The notes beneath the pieces were generated by a model. The model had not been told where the DNA came from and made no database searches. It was given only the letters and a program-made list of their open reading frames with translations. Of a stretch of DNA of 16,562 nt, positions 16,115-16,562 are shown piece after piece (position 1 is the stretch's first letter; the number at the start of each line of letters is the position of its first letter). The stretch lies in the NCBI GenBank assembly GCA_002715465.1, contig PAYY01000033.1, positions 1 to 16,562 on the forward strand, in the 5' to 3' direction. The position numbers were made by a program, and so were the translations under genes. This DNA is from Fidelibacterota bacterium (lineage in GTDB: Bacteria; Marinisomatota; Marinisomatia; Marinisomatales; S15-B10).

Positions 16115-16562
16115 ATGACTAAGAATCAGCCACTATTTTCCGGTTATTACAGGGAAAAGTTTTTTGTATTGCTTTTGCTAATTGCTCCTTTGTCGCTTTC
16201 AGCTCAGGTAGGAAAAGTTTCAGGTAAGGTTACAGATGCAGCGACTGGCGAAGCGATTCCTGGTGCAAACGTTATTATAGATGGTACTTCCATGGGTGGG
16301 GCGGCCGATGCTGAAGGAGATTATTTCATAATTAGGGTATCTCCAGGACGTTATAATGTTACAGCATCAGTTATTGGCTATCAGGATTTGACAATTACAA
16401 ATATTTTGGTATCATCAGACCTTACTAGTACGGTGAATTTTGAACTGTCTACCGAAGCTGTTGAAGGTCAGGCTGTAACGGTTACGGCGGAAAGAGCTGT
16501 TATCCAGATGGACCAATCAGCAAGTGCAATTACTGTTGAGGCCTCCGCAATTGTAGACGTCC
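16115..16562 (+). CDS. TonB-dependent outer membrane receptor, N-terminal part
   Basis: The open frame runs from ATG 16115 to the window end (149 codons), so the barrel is missing. Residues 1-31 are a signal peptide with hydrophobic LLLLIAPLSLSA and likely cleavage before Gln. Residues about 32-118 are a carboxypeptidase-regulatory-like (CarboxypepD_reg) domain: KVSGKVTDAATGEAIPGANV, then DAEGDYFIIRVSPGRYNV. After it VTVTAERAVIQMDQ marks the start of the plug region. This arrangement is typical of TonB-dependent importers in FCB-group bacteria and takes up large or complexed nutrients using energy from TonB-ExbBD. Start choice: GAGG at 16102-16105 lies 9 bases before ATG 16115, while the in-frame ATG 16100 overlaps it. 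The partner genes and substrate are not visible here. Confidence 0.92.
   Translation, partial: MTKNQPLFSGYYREKFFVLLLLIAPLSLSAQVGKVSGKVTDAATGEAIPGANVIIDGTSMGGAADAEGDYFIIRVSPGRYNVTASVIGYQDLTITNILVSSDLTSTVNFELSTEAVEGQAVTVTAERAVIQMDQSASAITVEASAIVDV

Overview
The window is about 16.5 kb of AT-rich DNA, by eye in the mid-30s % G+C. It is densely coding: no gap exceeds about 180 bases, and I see no tRNA, rRNA, insertion sequence or CRISPR array. The proteins suggest a marine bacterium of the FCB group, most plausibly Candidatus Marinimicrobia (SAR406). Reasons are the GWxTD-domain protein, the TonB-dependent receptor opening with a carboxypeptidase-regulatory-like domain in that lineage's style, and many Sec- and lipobox-tagged proteins. 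Several gene families (ThuA-like, ASPIC/UnbV repeat proteins, membrane-bound-dehydrogenase/cytochrome c, Gfo/Idh/MocA with a TIM-barrel isomerase, sulfatase) are especially common in Planctomycetes, Verrucomicrobia and Lentisphaerae. The taxon call is inference.

Layout. (1) Positions 1-3077, minus strand: a GWxTD protein, a sulfatase lipoprotein and the 5' end of a further exported protein, spaced like an operon. (2) 3208-6982, plus strand: two different exported ThuA-like proteins and a lipoprotein with FG-GAP/VCBS repeats and a C-terminal ASPIC/UnbV domain, nearly abutting. (3) 7000-7935, minus: an exported protein of ten MORN-type repeats in an exact 24-residue register. (4) 8114-10309, plus: a cytoplasmic Gfo/Idh/MocA oxidoreductase and a xylose-isomerase-like TIM-barrel protein. 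(5) 10426-15252, minus: a 1069-residue fusion (SGNH-like domain, sugar-dehydrogenase-type propeller, HEAT-like region, cytochrome c) followed 15 bases later by a GH32 lipoprotein. (6) 15425-16562, plus: a small cysteine-containing lipoprotein, a good promoter candidate, and the first 149 codons of a TonB-dependent receptor cut by the window end.

Working model (inference): this is an accessory island for capture and breakdown of a sulfated and/or fructose-containing carbohydrate. The TonB receptor would import; the sulfatase and GH32 enzyme would trim substrate at the envelope; the heme-containing dehydrogenase would oxidise sugars and pass electrons to the respiratory chain; the ThuA proteins with the Gfo/Idh and isomerase pair would process oxidised (possibly 3-keto) sugars. 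The most unusual points are the GH32 enzyme lacking the usual Glu-Cys acid/base motif, the SGNH-like domain that appears to have lost its catalytic residues inside a redox fusion, and the strict MORN repeat register.
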